A DNA stretch of 64,000 nucleotides from Rhodobacterales bacterium (GTDB lineage Bacteria; Pseudomonadota; Alphaproteobacteria; Rhodobacterales; Rhodobacteraceae), in contig JAJNPS010000031.1 in NCBI GenBank assembly GCA_021155205.1, forward strand, positions 30,596 to 94,595, given 5' to 3'. This document shows positions 8,416-17,041 of the stretch, piece by piece. The notes beneath the pieces were generated by a model. It was not told where the DNA came from and ran no database searches. It saw only the letters and a program-made list of their open reading frames with translations. The translations under genes and the position numbers were made by a program. Each line of letters starts with the position of its first letter. Position 1 is the stretch's first letter.

Positions 8416-8892
8416 ATGTTCAGTCCCGGCCCCGCCGCTATGGCTGACGTTCGAGCCTGCGCACCGGGGCGTTCGTGCGGCGGCCTGACGATCAAGCTGC
8501 ACGCCGTGACCGACGCGCGCGGGCTGCCTGGCACCTTGCGTCTGACCCCCGGCCAGGCCCATGACGGCAAGACCGGACTTTGCGCTGATCGGCACGCTCG
8601 GCCGGGGCCGGCGCCTGCTCGCCGACGCCGCCTACGACATGAATGCACTGCAGAGTGGTCTCGCGGCGCGCGGGGCCGAGGCCCAGATCAAGCCCACGGC
8701 CCGCCGCAACCCGATGCCCGCCTTCGACGGACCGCCTATCGCAGGCACAACCGGATCAAGAGGTTCTTCAGCAAGCTCAAACAGTTCCGGGCCAACGCCG
8801 CGCGCTATGAAAAGCACGACGAAAACTTCCTCAACCTCATCCGCCTCGGCTCCATCCGTATCTGGTTGCGCCACTATCAGTCGGTGACCTAG
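8416..8892 (+). pseudogene. IS5-family transposase remnant (5'-truncated, frameshifted)
   Basis: This is the C-terminal half of an IS5/IS427-type DDE transposase. Recognisable blocks occur in three segments: GLTIKLHAVTDARGLPGTL...LTPGQAHDG in one frame up to about 8562, then IGTLGRGRRLLADAAYDMNAL in the +1-shifted frame to about 8735, then YRRHNRIKRFFSKLKQFR back in the first frame to the stop at 8890-8892. At least two frameshifts and loss of roughly the first 130 residues make it non-functional. It begins directly after the Anbu stop and ends over the DUF1993 stop, so the insertion lies exactly between two genes. No terminal repeats were identified. Confidence 0.85.
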
Positions 8893-9383
8893 GCCGCCCC
8901 CATGTAGTCACGTTTGCCGATCTTGACGCCGTTGTGGCGCAGGATGTTGTAGGCGGTCGTGGCGTGGAAATGGAACTGCGGCACCGAATACATCGTCAGA
9001 TAGTTCAGACCCGGCATGGTCACATCATTGCCCCGCATCTTGATCGTGATCGGGCGGGTTTCCGCGCCGTCATGAGCGGTTGCGGGAAACTCCGCCATAT
9101 AGGCGCGGGTGGCGGCAATGCGCTGCTGCAATCCCTCGAACGTCGTTTCGGTGTCGGGAAAGCTGCGCGGTTCCTCGCCGGCCAGCCGTGCCGCGGCACG
9201 GGCGGCAAAGTCGCAGGCCAGCTGCACCTGCCGGGTCAGGGGGTACATGTCGGGAAAGAGGCGGAACGTCAGCAGCGCCTCGGGCTGGATGTTCTCTGCC
9301 GCGCAATGCGCTTCGGCCTTGGCAAGGATTGCCGACAGCGCCCCAAGGGTGCGGTCCATCGGGGGGACGATATGGGCGTGCAT
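8889..9383 (-). CDS. DUF1993 family protein
   Basis: 164-residue DUF1993 protein, a helical-bundle family distantly related to DinB-like four-helix proteins. No activity is established. The ATG at 9381-9383 begins MHAHIVPPMDRTLGALSAIL, the expected family start. The conserved block TMYSVPQFHFHATTAYNILR near residues 130-150 carries several histidines that may bind metal. Its stop overlaps the stop of the IS5 remnant on the opposite strand by 3 bp. There is no signal peptide. It appears to be transcribed alone, or with the cupin gene 106 bp upstream on the same strand. Confidence 0.85.
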   Translation of the reverse strand: MHAHIVPPMDRTLGALSAILAKAEAHCAAENIQPEALLTFRLFPDMYPLTRQVQLACDFAARAAARLAGEEPRSFPDTETTFEGLQQRIAATRAYMAEFPATAHDGAETRPITIKMRGNDVTMPGLNYLTMYSVPQFHFHATTAYNILRHNGVKIGKRDYMGAA

Positions 9384-9489
9384 GGGGGGCCTTTCCATTT
9401 GGGGGGTGCTGCCCGGCATGCTAGCCCGGCGGGATCGTGGCGAACAGGGGGATTGCCCGTATCGCGCGGGGCTGACATCGCAGGGCGAC

Positions 9490-9825
9490 CTATTCCTTGA
9501 GTGTGTAGCGGTCCGGCTCCTCGAACACATCAATCACCCGCGTCCCGGCCCTGATCTGCGCACCATGTGGCACGCCCGCCGGGATGGAATAGCTGTCGCC
9601 GGGTCCATAGATCCGGGTCACACCCCCGATGGTGAACACGATCTCGCCCTCGATCACGCTGCCCCATTGCGCGCCATGCGCGTGCATCGGCAGGGTCAGG
9701 TCCTTCAGAAAGGTGAAGAATGCGACAAGACCCTTGTCCGACCGGATCGCAGCGGTCTGCACGATGTTGGCGGGAAAGGGCACGTCAAGACCGGGAAAGG
9801 CTGTGAAGAAAGCTGGAAAGGGCAT
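9490..9825 (-). CDS. Cupin-domain protein
   Basis: 111-residue single-domain cupin. Motif 1 contains MHAHGAQWGSVIEGE and motif 2 contains YGPGDSYSIPAGVPHGAQ, supplying candidate metal-binding histidines and glutamate. Proteins of this size are often small-molecule-binding cupins or simple isomerases or dioxygenases, and no specific substrate can be assigned. The ATG at 9823-9825 (MPFPAFFTAF) is chosen because the upstream extension of the open frame has no cupin similarity. A 230-bp gap separates it from argF on the same strand. Confidence 0.8.
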   Translation of the reverse strand: MPFPAFFTAFPGLDVPFPANIVQTAAIRSDKGLVAFFTFLKDLTLPMHAHGAQWGSVIEGEIVFTIGGVTRIYGPGDSYSIPAGVPHGAQIRAGTRVIDVFEEPDRYTLKE

Positions 9826-10055
9826 GCGGCGGATCCTTACTGTAGGCGTTTGCCAGAACACCATAGCGACACCTGATCCATACTCAAACTCAGGCAACAT
9901 TTCGCGTGACCGCCACCCCAGGGCTGCGTGCCACCCGAGGGCAACGTCTGGCCGCAAGTCAGGCGCTGCCAGACGGCGTTCTGCGCCGTCGCTCCGGGCC
10001 ATGGCGCATGTTCTGCAAGCTCGGTCCCTTTGACCGGCGGACGGCGCGCCCCTCC

Positions 10056-10982
10056 TCAAACCCCCAGACACCAGCGCATCACCGCCTTTTGCGCGTGCAG
10101 CCGGTTCTCTGCCTCGTCAAAGATCACCGAATGGGGGCCGTCCATCACCGCACTGGTCGCCTCGTCATTGCGGTGTGCGGGCAGGCAATGCATGAAGAGT
10201 GCGTCCGGTTTCGCCCGCGCCATCAAGGCCTCGTTCACCTGATACCCGCGCAGCTGGTTGTGGCGGCGTTCCTTGGCGGATTCCGGGTCGTGCATGGAAA
10301 CCCAGGTGTCGGTGACGACCAGGTCGGCGCCCGCAACGGCCGCATAGGGGTCGCGTTCGATGTCGATGCGCGACCCTTGGGCGCGGGCAAAGGCAACGGC
10401 CTTGTCCTCGGGGTCGAGCGTTTCGGGGCCGGTAAAGGTGAAGTCGAACCCGAACTGCCCGGCGGCGTGAATGAAACTGGCACAGACATTGTTGCCGTCG
10501 CCCGCCCAGACCACGCGCCGCCCGGCGATGGGGCCGCGATGTTCCTCATAGGTCATCACGTCGGCCATGATCTGGCAGGGATGCGTCCGGTTCGTCAGGC
10601 CGTTGATCACGGGGACGGTGGCGTGTTCGGCCATCTCCAGAAGTGTGGCCTCTTCAAACGTGCGGATCATGATCAGATCGACATAGCGCGACAGGACGCG
10701 GGCCGTGTCGGCGATGGTCTCGCCATGGCCAAGCTGCATCTCCTTGCCCGACAGGACCATGGTCTGCCCGCCCATCTGGCGCACGCCGACATCGAAGGAC
10801 ACGCGCGTCCGGGTCGAGGGTTTCTCGAAGATCAGCGCAACCATCTGCCCGGCCAGCGGCTGGTCGTCATCGGGCATGCCCTTGGGGCGGCCGTTGCGGG
10901 CAGTTTTCATCGCATGAGCGGAGTTGATCATGGCCCGCAGGTCGCCCGCAGCGGTTTTGTGGATGTCGAGGAAATGGTTCAT
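10056..10982 (-). CDS. argF: Ornithine carbamoyltransferase
   Basis: 308-residue enzyme that makes citrulline from ornithine and carbamoyl phosphate in arginine biosynthesis. The carbamoyl-phosphate-binding STRTR motif occurs in FEKPSTRTRVSFDVG near residue 55. HPCQ appears in NRTHPCQIMAD, and the ornithine-site motif HCLPAHR lies near the C-terminus. Start ATG at 10980-10982 (MNHFLDIHKTAAGDL) is the usual N-terminus. It lies downstream of argD on the same strand, with a 78-bp gap occupied by a GC-rich repeat, so the two probably form an argDF operon interrupted by a hairpin. Confidence 0.96.
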   Translation of the reverse strand: MNHFLDIHKTAAGDLRAMINSAHAMKTARNGRPKGMPDDDQPLAGQMVALIFEKPSTRTRVSFDVGVRQMGGQTMVLSGKEMQLGHGETIADTARVLSRYVDLIMIRTFEEATLLEMAEHATVPVINGLTNRTHPCQIMADVMTYEEHRGPIAGRRVVWAGDGNNVCASFIHAAGQFGFDFTFTGPETLDPEDKAVAFARAQGSRIDIERDPYAAVAGADLVVTDTWVSMHDPESAKERRHNQLRGYQVNEALMARAKPDALFMHCLPAHRNDEATSAVMDGPHSVIFDEAENRLHAQKAVMRWCLGV

Positions 10983-11007
10983 CTGGCGTCTCGGTTGCGG
11001 CACGTGC

Positions 11008-11044
11008 CGGGGGTTTTCCACCCCCGGACCCCCGAGGATATTTG
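11008..11044 (+). repeat. GC-rich intergenic hairpin element, copy B
   Basis: This copy carries the same ordered pieces as 1602-1634: a CGGGGGT arm, CCACCCCCGG, and a GAGGATATTTG tail. It lies between argD and argF with the tail pointing toward the argD stop, opposite in direction to transcription of the pair. The CGGGGG/CCCCCG arms can pair as a hairpin. Confidence 0.6.
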
Positions 11045-11060
11045 TAAACAGGTGAAGAGA

Positions 11061-12230
11061 CTAGACGGCAACTGCTGCTGCCGTTCGCTCCAGCCGTGCC
11101 AGCGCCTCGGCGATATCAACATCGGGGATGTTGAGTGCCGGAAGCAGGCGGATCACGTTGTCGGCGGCGGTGACGACCAGCAGGTTCTGGGCGTAAGCCG
11201 ACTTTTGCACATCGGTGTTGGCGGCGCGGCATTTCAGGCCGAGGATCAGGCCCTGTCCCCGCACCGCCTCGAACACCTTCGGATGCCGTGCGACGAGGGA
11301 TTCAAGCCCCTGCCGGAACGCCGCGCCCTTGCGGTTCACATCCGCAAGGAAGGCATCGTCTGAAACGATCTCCGTGACTTTCGCACCCACCGCGCAGCCC
11401 AACGGATTGCCGCCATAGGTCGATCCGTGCGTGCCTGTCGTCATGCCGGAGGCGGCGTTTTCGGTGGCCAGCACGCAGCCCAGTGGAAAGCCACCGCCGA
11501 TGCCCTTGGCGACCATCATGATGTCGGGCGTGATCCCCGCCCATTCATGCGCGAAAAGCTTGCCGGTGCGACCCATTCCGCATTGGACCTCGTCAAAGAT
11601 CAGCAGCGCACCCGTGGCGTCACAGAGGTCGCGCAGCCCTTTGAGGCACTGGTCGGGCACCACGCGGATGCCCCCCTCGCCCTGAACGGGTTCGATCATC
11701 ACGGCGGCGGTCTTGGTCGTGATCGCGGCGCGCACCGCATCATGGTCGGCCCAGTCGAGATGGGTGAACCCCGGCATCAGGGGGCCAAAGCCCTTGACCA
11801 TCTTTTCCGATCCGGCGGCGGCGATGGCCCCGGTTGACCGGCCATGGAACGATCCGGCAAAGGTCACGATTTCGATCCGGGGATCGCCCTTTTCGGTCCA
11901 GTATTTCCGCGTCATCTTGATGGCGAGTTCAGCCGCCTCGGTCCCCGAATTGGTGAAGAACACCGTGTCAGCAAAGGTCCGGTCGACCAGCATCTCAGCC
12001 AGTTGCTCCTGCTCCGGGATGCGGTAGACGTTGGAGACATGCCACAGTTTCGCGGCCTGTTCGGTCAGTGCGGCTACGAGGGCAGGGTGGGCATGGCCAA
12101 GGGCGTTGACCGCGATGCCAGCGCCAAGGTCCAGATGGCGGCTGCCATCCTCGGCGATCAGCCACGATCCCTCACCCCGAACAAACGCCAGCGGGGCACG
12201 GTTATAGGTCGGCAAAACAGCGGAAATCAT
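11061..12230 (-). CDS. argD: Acetylornithine aminotransferase
   Basis: 389-residue class-III PLP aminotransferase converting N-acetylglutamate semialdehyde to N-acetylornithine in arginine biosynthesis. The PLP lysine lies in MMVAKGIGGGFP, and the GTEAAELAIKMTR and IFDEVQCGMGRTG blocks are intact. The ATG at 12228-12230 (MISAVLPTYNRAPLAF) is the normal start, whereas the open frame extends far upstream without similarity. Its close relatives also accept succinyldiaminopimelate, so a role in lysine synthesis is possible. It is followed by argF on the same strand. Confidence 0.95.
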   Translation of the reverse strand: MISAVLPTYNRAPLAFVRGEGSWLIAEDGSRHLDLGAGIAVNALGHAHPALVAALTEQAAKLWHVSNVYRIPEQEQLAEMLVDRTFADTVFFTNSGTEAAELAIKMTRKYWTEKGDPRIEIVTFAGSFHGRSTGAIAAAGSEKMVKGFGPLMPGFTHLDWADHDAVRAAITTKTAAVMIEPVQGEGGIRVVPDQCLKGLRDLCDATGALLIFDEVQCGMGRTGKLFAHEWAGITPDIMMVAKGIGGGFPLGCVLATENAASGMTTGTHGSTYGGNPLGCAVGAKVTEIVSDDAFLADVNRKGAAFRQGLESLVARHPKVFEAVRGQGLILGLKCRAANTDVQKSAYAQNLLVVTAADNVIRLLPALNIPDVDIAEALARLERTAAAVAV

Positions 12231-12603
12231 GCGGTGCGGGTCCTTCTGACAGCAGGCAAGGCCATGGGGCGGGGAATAAACGGCGACGTTGGCCCCCCAG
12301 GGCACGGACCCGGGGGCAGGATCAGACGCGTCGGCGTCGGGCGGACAGGGGCTTGCGCACAAGGACCAGCATGGATCAGGTGCATAATGTATTCGAGCAT
12401 CAAAGAAAAGTCCCGCGTAACGGTTGTTTTCGCGGATAGCCCGGCGGACGTTGGTGATCGCACGGGTGCGATGGTGAATCGCTTGACCTCTGCCCTGAAT
12501 GCCCCTAAAGGCAGGCATCGAATTCGGCGCGCTGCCTGTCCGGCGGTGTGCCTTCATGTTGCAAACGGGGCGCCAAGCGTCCCGCCACCAAGGGATCAAG
12601 GCG
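12231..12603. promoter_or_regulatory. Divergent intergenic region argD / rpmB
   Basis: 373 bp with no convincing gene. The rpmB side has a candidate sigma-70-like promoter: TTGACC at 12483-12488 followed about 16 bp later by a CCTAAA-type -10. No riboswitch or T-box-like fold stands out by eye. Open frames on either strand here lack ribosome-binding sites and recognisable similarity. Confidence 0.4.
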
Positions 12604-12891
12604 ATGTCGCGCGTCTGCGAACTTTCGGGCAAAGGCCCGATGTCCGGCCACAAAGTGAGCCATGCCAACAACAAGTCCAAGCGCCGGTTCCTGCCGAACC
12701 TGAACGAGGTCACGCTGATCTCGGACGTGCTGGGCCAGTCCTTCAAGCTGCGGATTTCGGCGGCGGCACTTCGCACGGTCGACCATCGTGGCGGGCTCGA
12801 CGCATTCCTGGCCAAGTCCAAGGACGACGAGCTGTCGGCGGATGCGCTGCGCATCAAGAAAGACATCGCGAAGGCGCAAGCCACCGCCTGA
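12604..12891 (+). CDS. rpmB: 50S ribosomal protein L28
   Basis: 95-residue L28 beginning MSRVCELSGKGPMSGHKVSHANNKSKRRF, the alphaproteobacterial long form. It lacks the zinc-binding CxxC pairs, leaving a single Cys at residue 5 (C- form). The ATG at 12604 is fixed by this start even though the frame remains open upstream. The gene is monocistronic with its own promoter candidate upstream and a clear intrinsic terminator just after the stop. It is a core component of the large ribosomal subunit. Confidence 0.97.
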   Translation: MSRVCELSGKGPMSGHKVSHANNKSKRRFLPNLNEVTLISDVLGQSFKLRISAAALRTVDHRGGLDAFLAKSKDDELSADALRIKKDIAKAQATA

Positions 12892-12917
12892 TTGCGGCGC
12901 ATGACTTTGGAAATCGA

Positions 12918-12945
12918 CCCCGCACCGGACCGGCGCGGGGTTTTT
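12918..12945 (+). terminator. Intrinsic terminator of rpmB
   Basis: The arms CCCCGC (12918-12923) and GCGGGG (12935-12940) form a stem, with further CCGG/CCGG pairing possible inside. Five T residues follow at 12941-12945. It lies 26 bp after the L28 stop. Confidence 0.8.
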
Positions 12946-13076
12946 CGTTGCAGGCGCGGCGCGCAGCGTGGACAAGGCGAGACGCGATGGTGCGTGGATG
13001 CCCCGATGATGCCCAGCCCTTTGATCCTGTCCGGCCTTGCCGCCGTCATCCTGTCCGATCAGGGGGGGCGCGGGCG

Positions 13077-13628
13077 ATGAGTCCGTTTCATGTCATGCCG
13101 GGCGCGATGTCGCCAACCGAATGCGCGGATCTGACCAACCTTTGCACCAGCGCCCCGATGCGCGATGCGGCCCTTGTCGGTGCCACGACTGCCCATCAGG
13201 TGCGCCGCGCCGACATCTTGTGGCTGGACGATCTGCCTGGGGCCGCCTGGGTCATGGACCGCATGATCGGCATCATCGTCGTCGCCAACCGCGAAGGCTA
13301 TGGCTTTGACCTGACCGATTTCGGCGAAAGCGCGCAGGTCGCCCGCTATGACGCCGCGCGTGCGGCGCATTTCGACTGGCATGCCGATATCGGCGGCGGC
13401 ATGTGGGCGATGCGGCGCAAGCTGACGGTGGTGGTGCAACTGTCCGATCCCGACGCCTATCAGGGTGGTGCCCTGAACATCTGGTCCGGCCACACCCCCC
13501 AGACCGCCCCGCGCGAAATCGGCACGGCGATCGTGTTCCCGTCCTTTCACCTGCACCGCGTCCAGCCTGTCACCACGGGCCTGCGCTGGTCGCTGACGCT
13601 CTGGGCGCATGGCCCGGCCTTTCGCTAG
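13077..13628 (+). CDS. 2-oxoglutarate/Fe(II) oxygenase-like protein (prolyl 4-hydroxylase-like)
   Basis: 183-residue double-stranded beta-helix oxygenase. The iron ligands are visible as HxD in AAHFDWHADIGG (near residues 100-108) and a distal His in FHLHRVQPVTTG, followed by an Arg that would bind 2-oxoglutarate. The organisation resembles PKHD/PiuC-type hydroxylases of unknown substrate. The ATG at 13077 begins MSPFHVMPGAMSPTECADL. It follows the rpmB terminator and precedes a DUF1801/YdeI gene, and is probably independently transcribed. Confidence 0.75.
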   Translation: MSPFHVMPGAMSPTECADLTNLCTSAPMRDAALVGATTAHQVRRADILWLDDLPGAAWVMDRMIGIIVVANREGYGFDLTDFGESAQVARYDAARAAHFDWHADIGGGMWAMRRKLTVVVQLSDPDAYQGGALNIWSGHTPQTAPREIGTAIVFPSFHLHRVQPVTTGLRWSLTLWAHGPAFR

Positions 13629-13696
13629 GCGCGGGAGCGTTTGATCATCGGTGCCGGTCGCGTTAGGCTGTGGCGGCATAACCGGCGACCGACGCC

Positions 13697-14320
13697 ATGA
13701 TGATCACGGATATCGAAGACTACTTCGCCCGGGGCTGCGGCCGCTGCCCGCGCTTTGACACGGCGGATTGTTCGACCAGCGTCTGGGCCGACGGCCTTGC
13801 CGTCCTGCGCCGGATCTGCCGGGCGGCGGGCCTGACCGAGACCGTAAAGTGGGGCCATCCCTGCTACATCCATGCGGGGCGCAACATTGCGATCATCGGG
13901 GCGTTCCGCGGCGATTTCCGGCTGAGTTTCTTTGACGCGGGTCTGCTGAGGGATCCTGAGGGCGTGCTTGAAAAGCAGGGGCCGAACACGGCGCATGCCG
14001 ACGTGATCCGGTTCACCGGCACAACGCAGGTGCTGGGGCAAGAGCCGGTCATCATCGCCTATCTGGCCGAGGCGATGGGCTACGCGGCGGCAGGCATCAA
14101 GGCCCCGAAAATGGCCCGCGACATCGACCTGCCGGATGAGTTGGTCGATGCCATGGACGCCGATCCCGAACTGGCCGAGGCCTTTCACGGCCTGACGCGG
14201 GGTCGGCGGAAAAGCTATGCGATCCACCTGTCATCGGCCAAAACATCGGCGACGCGGACTGCCCGCATCGAAAGGTTCCGCGACCATATCCTTGCCGGCA
14301 AGGGCGCGACCGAACGCTAG
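13697..14320 (+). CDS. YdeI/OmpD-associated, DUF1801-type protein
   Basis: 207-residue protein with a DUF1801 core (LTETVKWGHPCYIHAGRNIAIIGAFRGDFRLSFF) and a C-terminal YdeI-like tail (SYAIHLSSAKTSATRTARIERF). Family members are small cytoplasmic proteins, some linked to stress or cationic-peptide resistance by name only, and no enzymatic function is established. The ATG ATG at 13697 is used. There is a 68-bp gap after the oxygenase gene and convergence with the downstream antiporter gene, so it may be the last gene of a two-gene unit. Confidence 0.8.
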   Translation: MMITDIEDYFARGCGRCPRFDTADCSTSVWADGLAVLRRICRAAGLTETVKWGHPCYIHAGRNIAIIGAFRGDFRLSFFDAGLLRDPEGVLEKQGPNTAHADVIRFTGTTQVLGQEPVIIAYLAEAMGYAAAGIKAPKMARDIDLPDELVDAMDADPELAEAFHGLTRGRRKSYAIHLSSAKTSATRTARIERFRDHILAGKGATER

Positions 14321-14344
14321 CGCCCGGATGCCCGCGCGCGGTGT

Positions 14345-15439
14345 TCAGGGCACGATGACGATCAGCAGAAAGATCGCAAAGATCGCAAGATGCACAGCAC
14401 CTTGCAGGATCGTCGTGCGTCCGGTGCCGAATGTGAGCGCCGACACGAACAGCGTAAGCACGAGCAGGACCATGTTCTGCGGCGTGATCCCCAGCAGCAG
14501 CGGCCGGTCGATCAGCATGGAGACGAGCGCCACGGTCGGAATGGTCAGCCCGATGCTGGCCACCGCCGATCCCAGCGCAAGGTTGATGCTGGCCTGCAGA
14601 CGGTTGGCCAGTGCCGCGCGCAGTGCCGCCACACTTTCCGGCAGCAGAACGACCGCTGCAACGACAACGCCGACGACCGCACGCGGCAAGGACAGCGCAC
14701 GGACCGCGCGTTCCAGCGGGGGCGACAGCATTTTTGCCAGCAGCACGACCGCCACCAGCGCCAGAACCAGCAGGACCGCACTGATTGCCGCGACCTGCCG
14801 GGGCGGACGCTGCGTCATGTCGCTGGTGTCGCGCGACGTCTCCTGGAAATAGTCGCGATGGCGGATGGTCTGGACAAAGACGAACACGACATAAAGGCCC
14901 AGCGACGCCACCCCCACCACCAGCAACTGCAAAGGGACGTAATAGGGTCCTTCCGTCGCAGTCGTGAAATTGGGCATCACCAGCGCAAAGACCGCCAGCG
15001 TGCCCAGCACGGACAATGCGGCTGCCGCCCCGCTGATCTGGAACCGCTGTTCATGGTGGCGTCTGCCGCCCATCACCAGACACAGCCCGATGACGCCGTT
15101 CAGAACGATCATGATCGTGGAAAAAACCGTGTCGCGGGCCACGGTATCGCTGTTGGCGGCATCGGACAAAAGGATCGACACGATCAGCGCCACCTCGATC
15201 ACCGTGACCGCGACCGCCAGAAGGATCGACCCGAACGGTTCCCCCATGCGAAGCGCCAGCACCTCGGCGTGATGGACCGCGGCAAACACCGCCGCACCAA
15301 GCAGCACTGCCGCCGCCACCAGCAACGGCGTGGTGTCGGTGCCAAAAAGGCCAAAACCGTCCGCCAACAGAAAACCGCTGGCCAGCAAAGGTGCTGCCAT
15401 CGACCACAACGGCATTCTTGCGGCGTCAGTTGCCGACAT
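14345..15439 (-). CDS. Calcium/proton (cation) antiporter, ChaA-like
   Basis: 364-residue integral membrane exchanger of the CaCA superfamily. Two repeats of several transmembrane helices are visible, each with the acidic alpha-repeat signature: GEPFGSILLAVAVTVIEVALI near residue 70 and LPESVAALRAALANRLQASINLALGSAVASIGLTIP near residues 255-290. A hydrophilic loop with HRDYFQETSRDTSDMTQRPPRQ separates the halves. The family exchanges Ca2+ or Na+/K+ for protons at the inner membrane. The ATG at 15437-15439 is favoured because the upstream extension is not hydrophobic and lacks similarity. Confidence 0.85.
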   Translation of the reverse strand: MSATDAARMPLWSMAAPLLASGFLLADGFGLFGTDTTPLLVAAAVLLGAAVFAAVHHAEVLALRMGEPFGSILLAVAVTVIEVALIVSILLSDAANSDTVARDTVFSTIMIVLNGVIGLCLVMGGRRHHEQRFQISGAAAALSVLGTLAVFALVMPNFTTATEGPYYVPLQLLVVGVASLGLYVVFVFVQTIRHRDYFQETSRDTSDMTQRPPRQVAAISAVLLVLALVAVVLLAKMLSPPLERAVRALSLPRAVVGVVVAAVVLLPESVAALRAALANRLQASINLALGSAVASIGLTIPTVALVSMLIDRPLLLGITPQNMVLLVLTLFVSALTFGTGRTTILQGAVHLAIFAIFLLIVIVP

Positions 15440-15518
15440 CGGCGCAGAATCTCCATCCGGGATGCAGTTCAAGAGTTCGCCAAGCGCGCCGCGCTTGCAA
15501 CTGGCCAAATGCGCCGGT

Positions 15519-15836
15519 TCAGCCTTCTGCAGGCTGCGGCGCGCAGTAAAGCTCGGCCGCGGCGCCGAAATTTTCCCAGCGTTGCCAGAACGCGTCGTTG
15601 CGCCTGGTGTCCGACAGCATGGTGTCATGCGCCAGTTCCGGGTTGCGAAAGAACCTGGCCGCCCGCCGCTGGTCGGACCCGTCCAGCATCTGGTCCGCCA
15701 GGCCCTGGATGCAGCCGCAGATCGCGCGGTCGGCGGCGTCGCGACCTGACGACAGGCAGGCCCCCTCGATCGGCCCGGCGTCGGCGGTACTGGCAAGGGC
15801 CAGCATCGTCACAGTCAGGGCGAGCGGTCGGATCAT
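15519..15836 (-). CDS. Small secreted protein of unknown function
   Basis: 105-residue protein with a clear signal peptide (MIRPLALTVTMLALASTADA, cleavage likely after ADA). The mature part, with CLSSGRDAADRAICGCIQGLADQ and a C-terminal LYCAPQPAEG, contains four cysteines. Related sequences in Rhodobacteraceae carry the uninformative name 'arginine transporter' in some annotations, which the sequence does not support. It is most likely periplasmic and disulphide-bonded. It lies 79 bp upstream of the antiporter gene on the same strand and may be co-transcribed with it. Confidence 0.75.
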   Translation of the reverse strand: MIRPLALTVTMLALASTADAGPIEGACLSSGRDAADRAICGCIQGLADQMLDGSDQRRAARFFRNPELAHDTMLSDTRRNDAFWQRWENFGAAAELYCAPQPAEG

Positions 15837-15917
15837 CGGTCAGGGGGCCTTTCGCGCAGGTCGCTTCTAACCCTTATCCGCTGCCACGCCCCGATACAAT
15901 CGTCGCGCAAGCCTGGC

Positions 15918-16910
15918 TCAGGCAGTCCGCCGCAACCGGCGCGCCTGCATCGCCTCATGCGCCTGCGGACTGCCATCGTGGAACGACCCGAACCAGCGGT
16001 CCAAAGGCACCATTCCGTCCGAGTAGTTCACCTCGAAATACTTGTGGTGCAGGTAATGCGCGTAATAGCTCGCCTCGAAGCTGGTATTGTCCCCCAGTAC
16101 CACCCGGTCGAACCCTGTATGCCCCTGCGCCGGGGAAACGCCAAGGCGCGAGGCGAGGTTGATCATGTGGACCGGATGGCTGGGGATGATGAAGAACAGC
16201 AGGATGGTCGAAAAATAGATCATGTGCTCGATCGGGTGCATCGACAGTCCTGACCATGGCCCGGGGTTGATATTGCGATGATGCAGCTTGTGCGCAATCT
16301 CGTAGAGCGGGCTGAAATGCAGGAACCGGTGGCAGAAATAGAACCCCACCTCGTGGATCAACGGCACCAGAAAGAACACCGCAACAAACCAGACCGGGTT
16401 GCCGGCCCAGGTGATCATCGGCGCCCAGCCATTGGCATAGGCCCAGAGCAGCAGCACTTCGTAGGCCGTCCAGATCGGGACACCGCTGACGAGGGTGTAG
16501 AACATGTTGTCCCAGGTCTGGTTGCCGAACAGGAACCCCGGTGACTTCTCGCGCGGGAACTGCCGGTTGTACTTGAACGCGGTGCCCTGCCGGCGCCACG
16601 AATACAGCCACAGGTGCCACGCGCCATAGACCAGCACCGCCAGGATTTCATTGCGGATCAGCAGATAGGCGATCCAGCCGGGGGCGAGGTCTTTCGTGGT
16701 CTCGAGCGACGGTGAAAACCACGTCCAGAGGACCACCGCCATCACTGCGTAGAACAGGTTCCACGGCAGGAAATACCCCGGAAACCCGAACAGCCATTTT
16801 GCCAGATGCCGCGGGTCGGGCGGCCAGTCAAAGGCCGGACCGTAGGAAATCGGCCGATCCGGCGCCCAGTGCCCCCGCGCATCCTCGGTCCCGAACTGCC
16901 TGTCGTCCAT
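15918..16910 (-). CDS. Sterol desaturase / fatty acid hydroxylase family protein
   Basis: 330-residue membrane di-iron enzyme. The histidine clusters expected for the superfamily are present: HEVGFYFCHRFLH near residue 200, HKLHHRN about 15 residues later, and HYLHHKYFE near residue 288. Several hydrophobic segments surround them (for example WNLFYAVMAVVLWTWF and LIRNEILAVLVYGAWHLWL). The family hydroxylates or desaturates sterols, fatty acids or related lipids at the membrane, and the bacterial substrate cannot be inferred. It is divergent from lepA, with 131 bp between the two starts. Confidence 0.85.
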   Translation of the reverse strand: MDDRQFGTEDARGHWAPDRPISYGPAFDWPPDPRHLAKWLFGFPGYFLPWNLFYAVMAVVLWTWFSPSLETTKDLAPGWIAYLLIRNEILAVLVYGAWHLWLYSWRRQGTAFKYNRQFPREKSPGFLFGNQTWDNMFYTLVSGVPIWTAYEVLLLWAYANGWAPMITWAGNPVWFVAVFFLVPLIHEVGFYFCHRFLHFSPLYEIAHKLHHRNINPGPWSGLSMHPIEHMIYFSTILLFFIIPSHPVHMINLASRLGVSPAQGHTGFDRVVLGDNTSFEASYYAHYLHHKYFEVNYSDGMVPLDRWFGSFHDGSPQAHEAMQARRLRRTA

Positions 16911-17041
16911 GGCTCTGGTCTCCCTGCCGCTTTGCCAGACTGCTGCCGATCTCGGTGTCGGTCAAGAAGGCTGCAACGTCCTTGGATTTGCCATCCAACC
17001 AACCCCTTCCCGGCCCCCCCGCTTCCCGCTATATGCCCCCC

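Noticed and set aside
12231..12603. Riboswitch or attenuator upstream of argD or rpmB
   Set aside because: No recognisable conserved RNA core by eye; only a promoter-like pair was kept.
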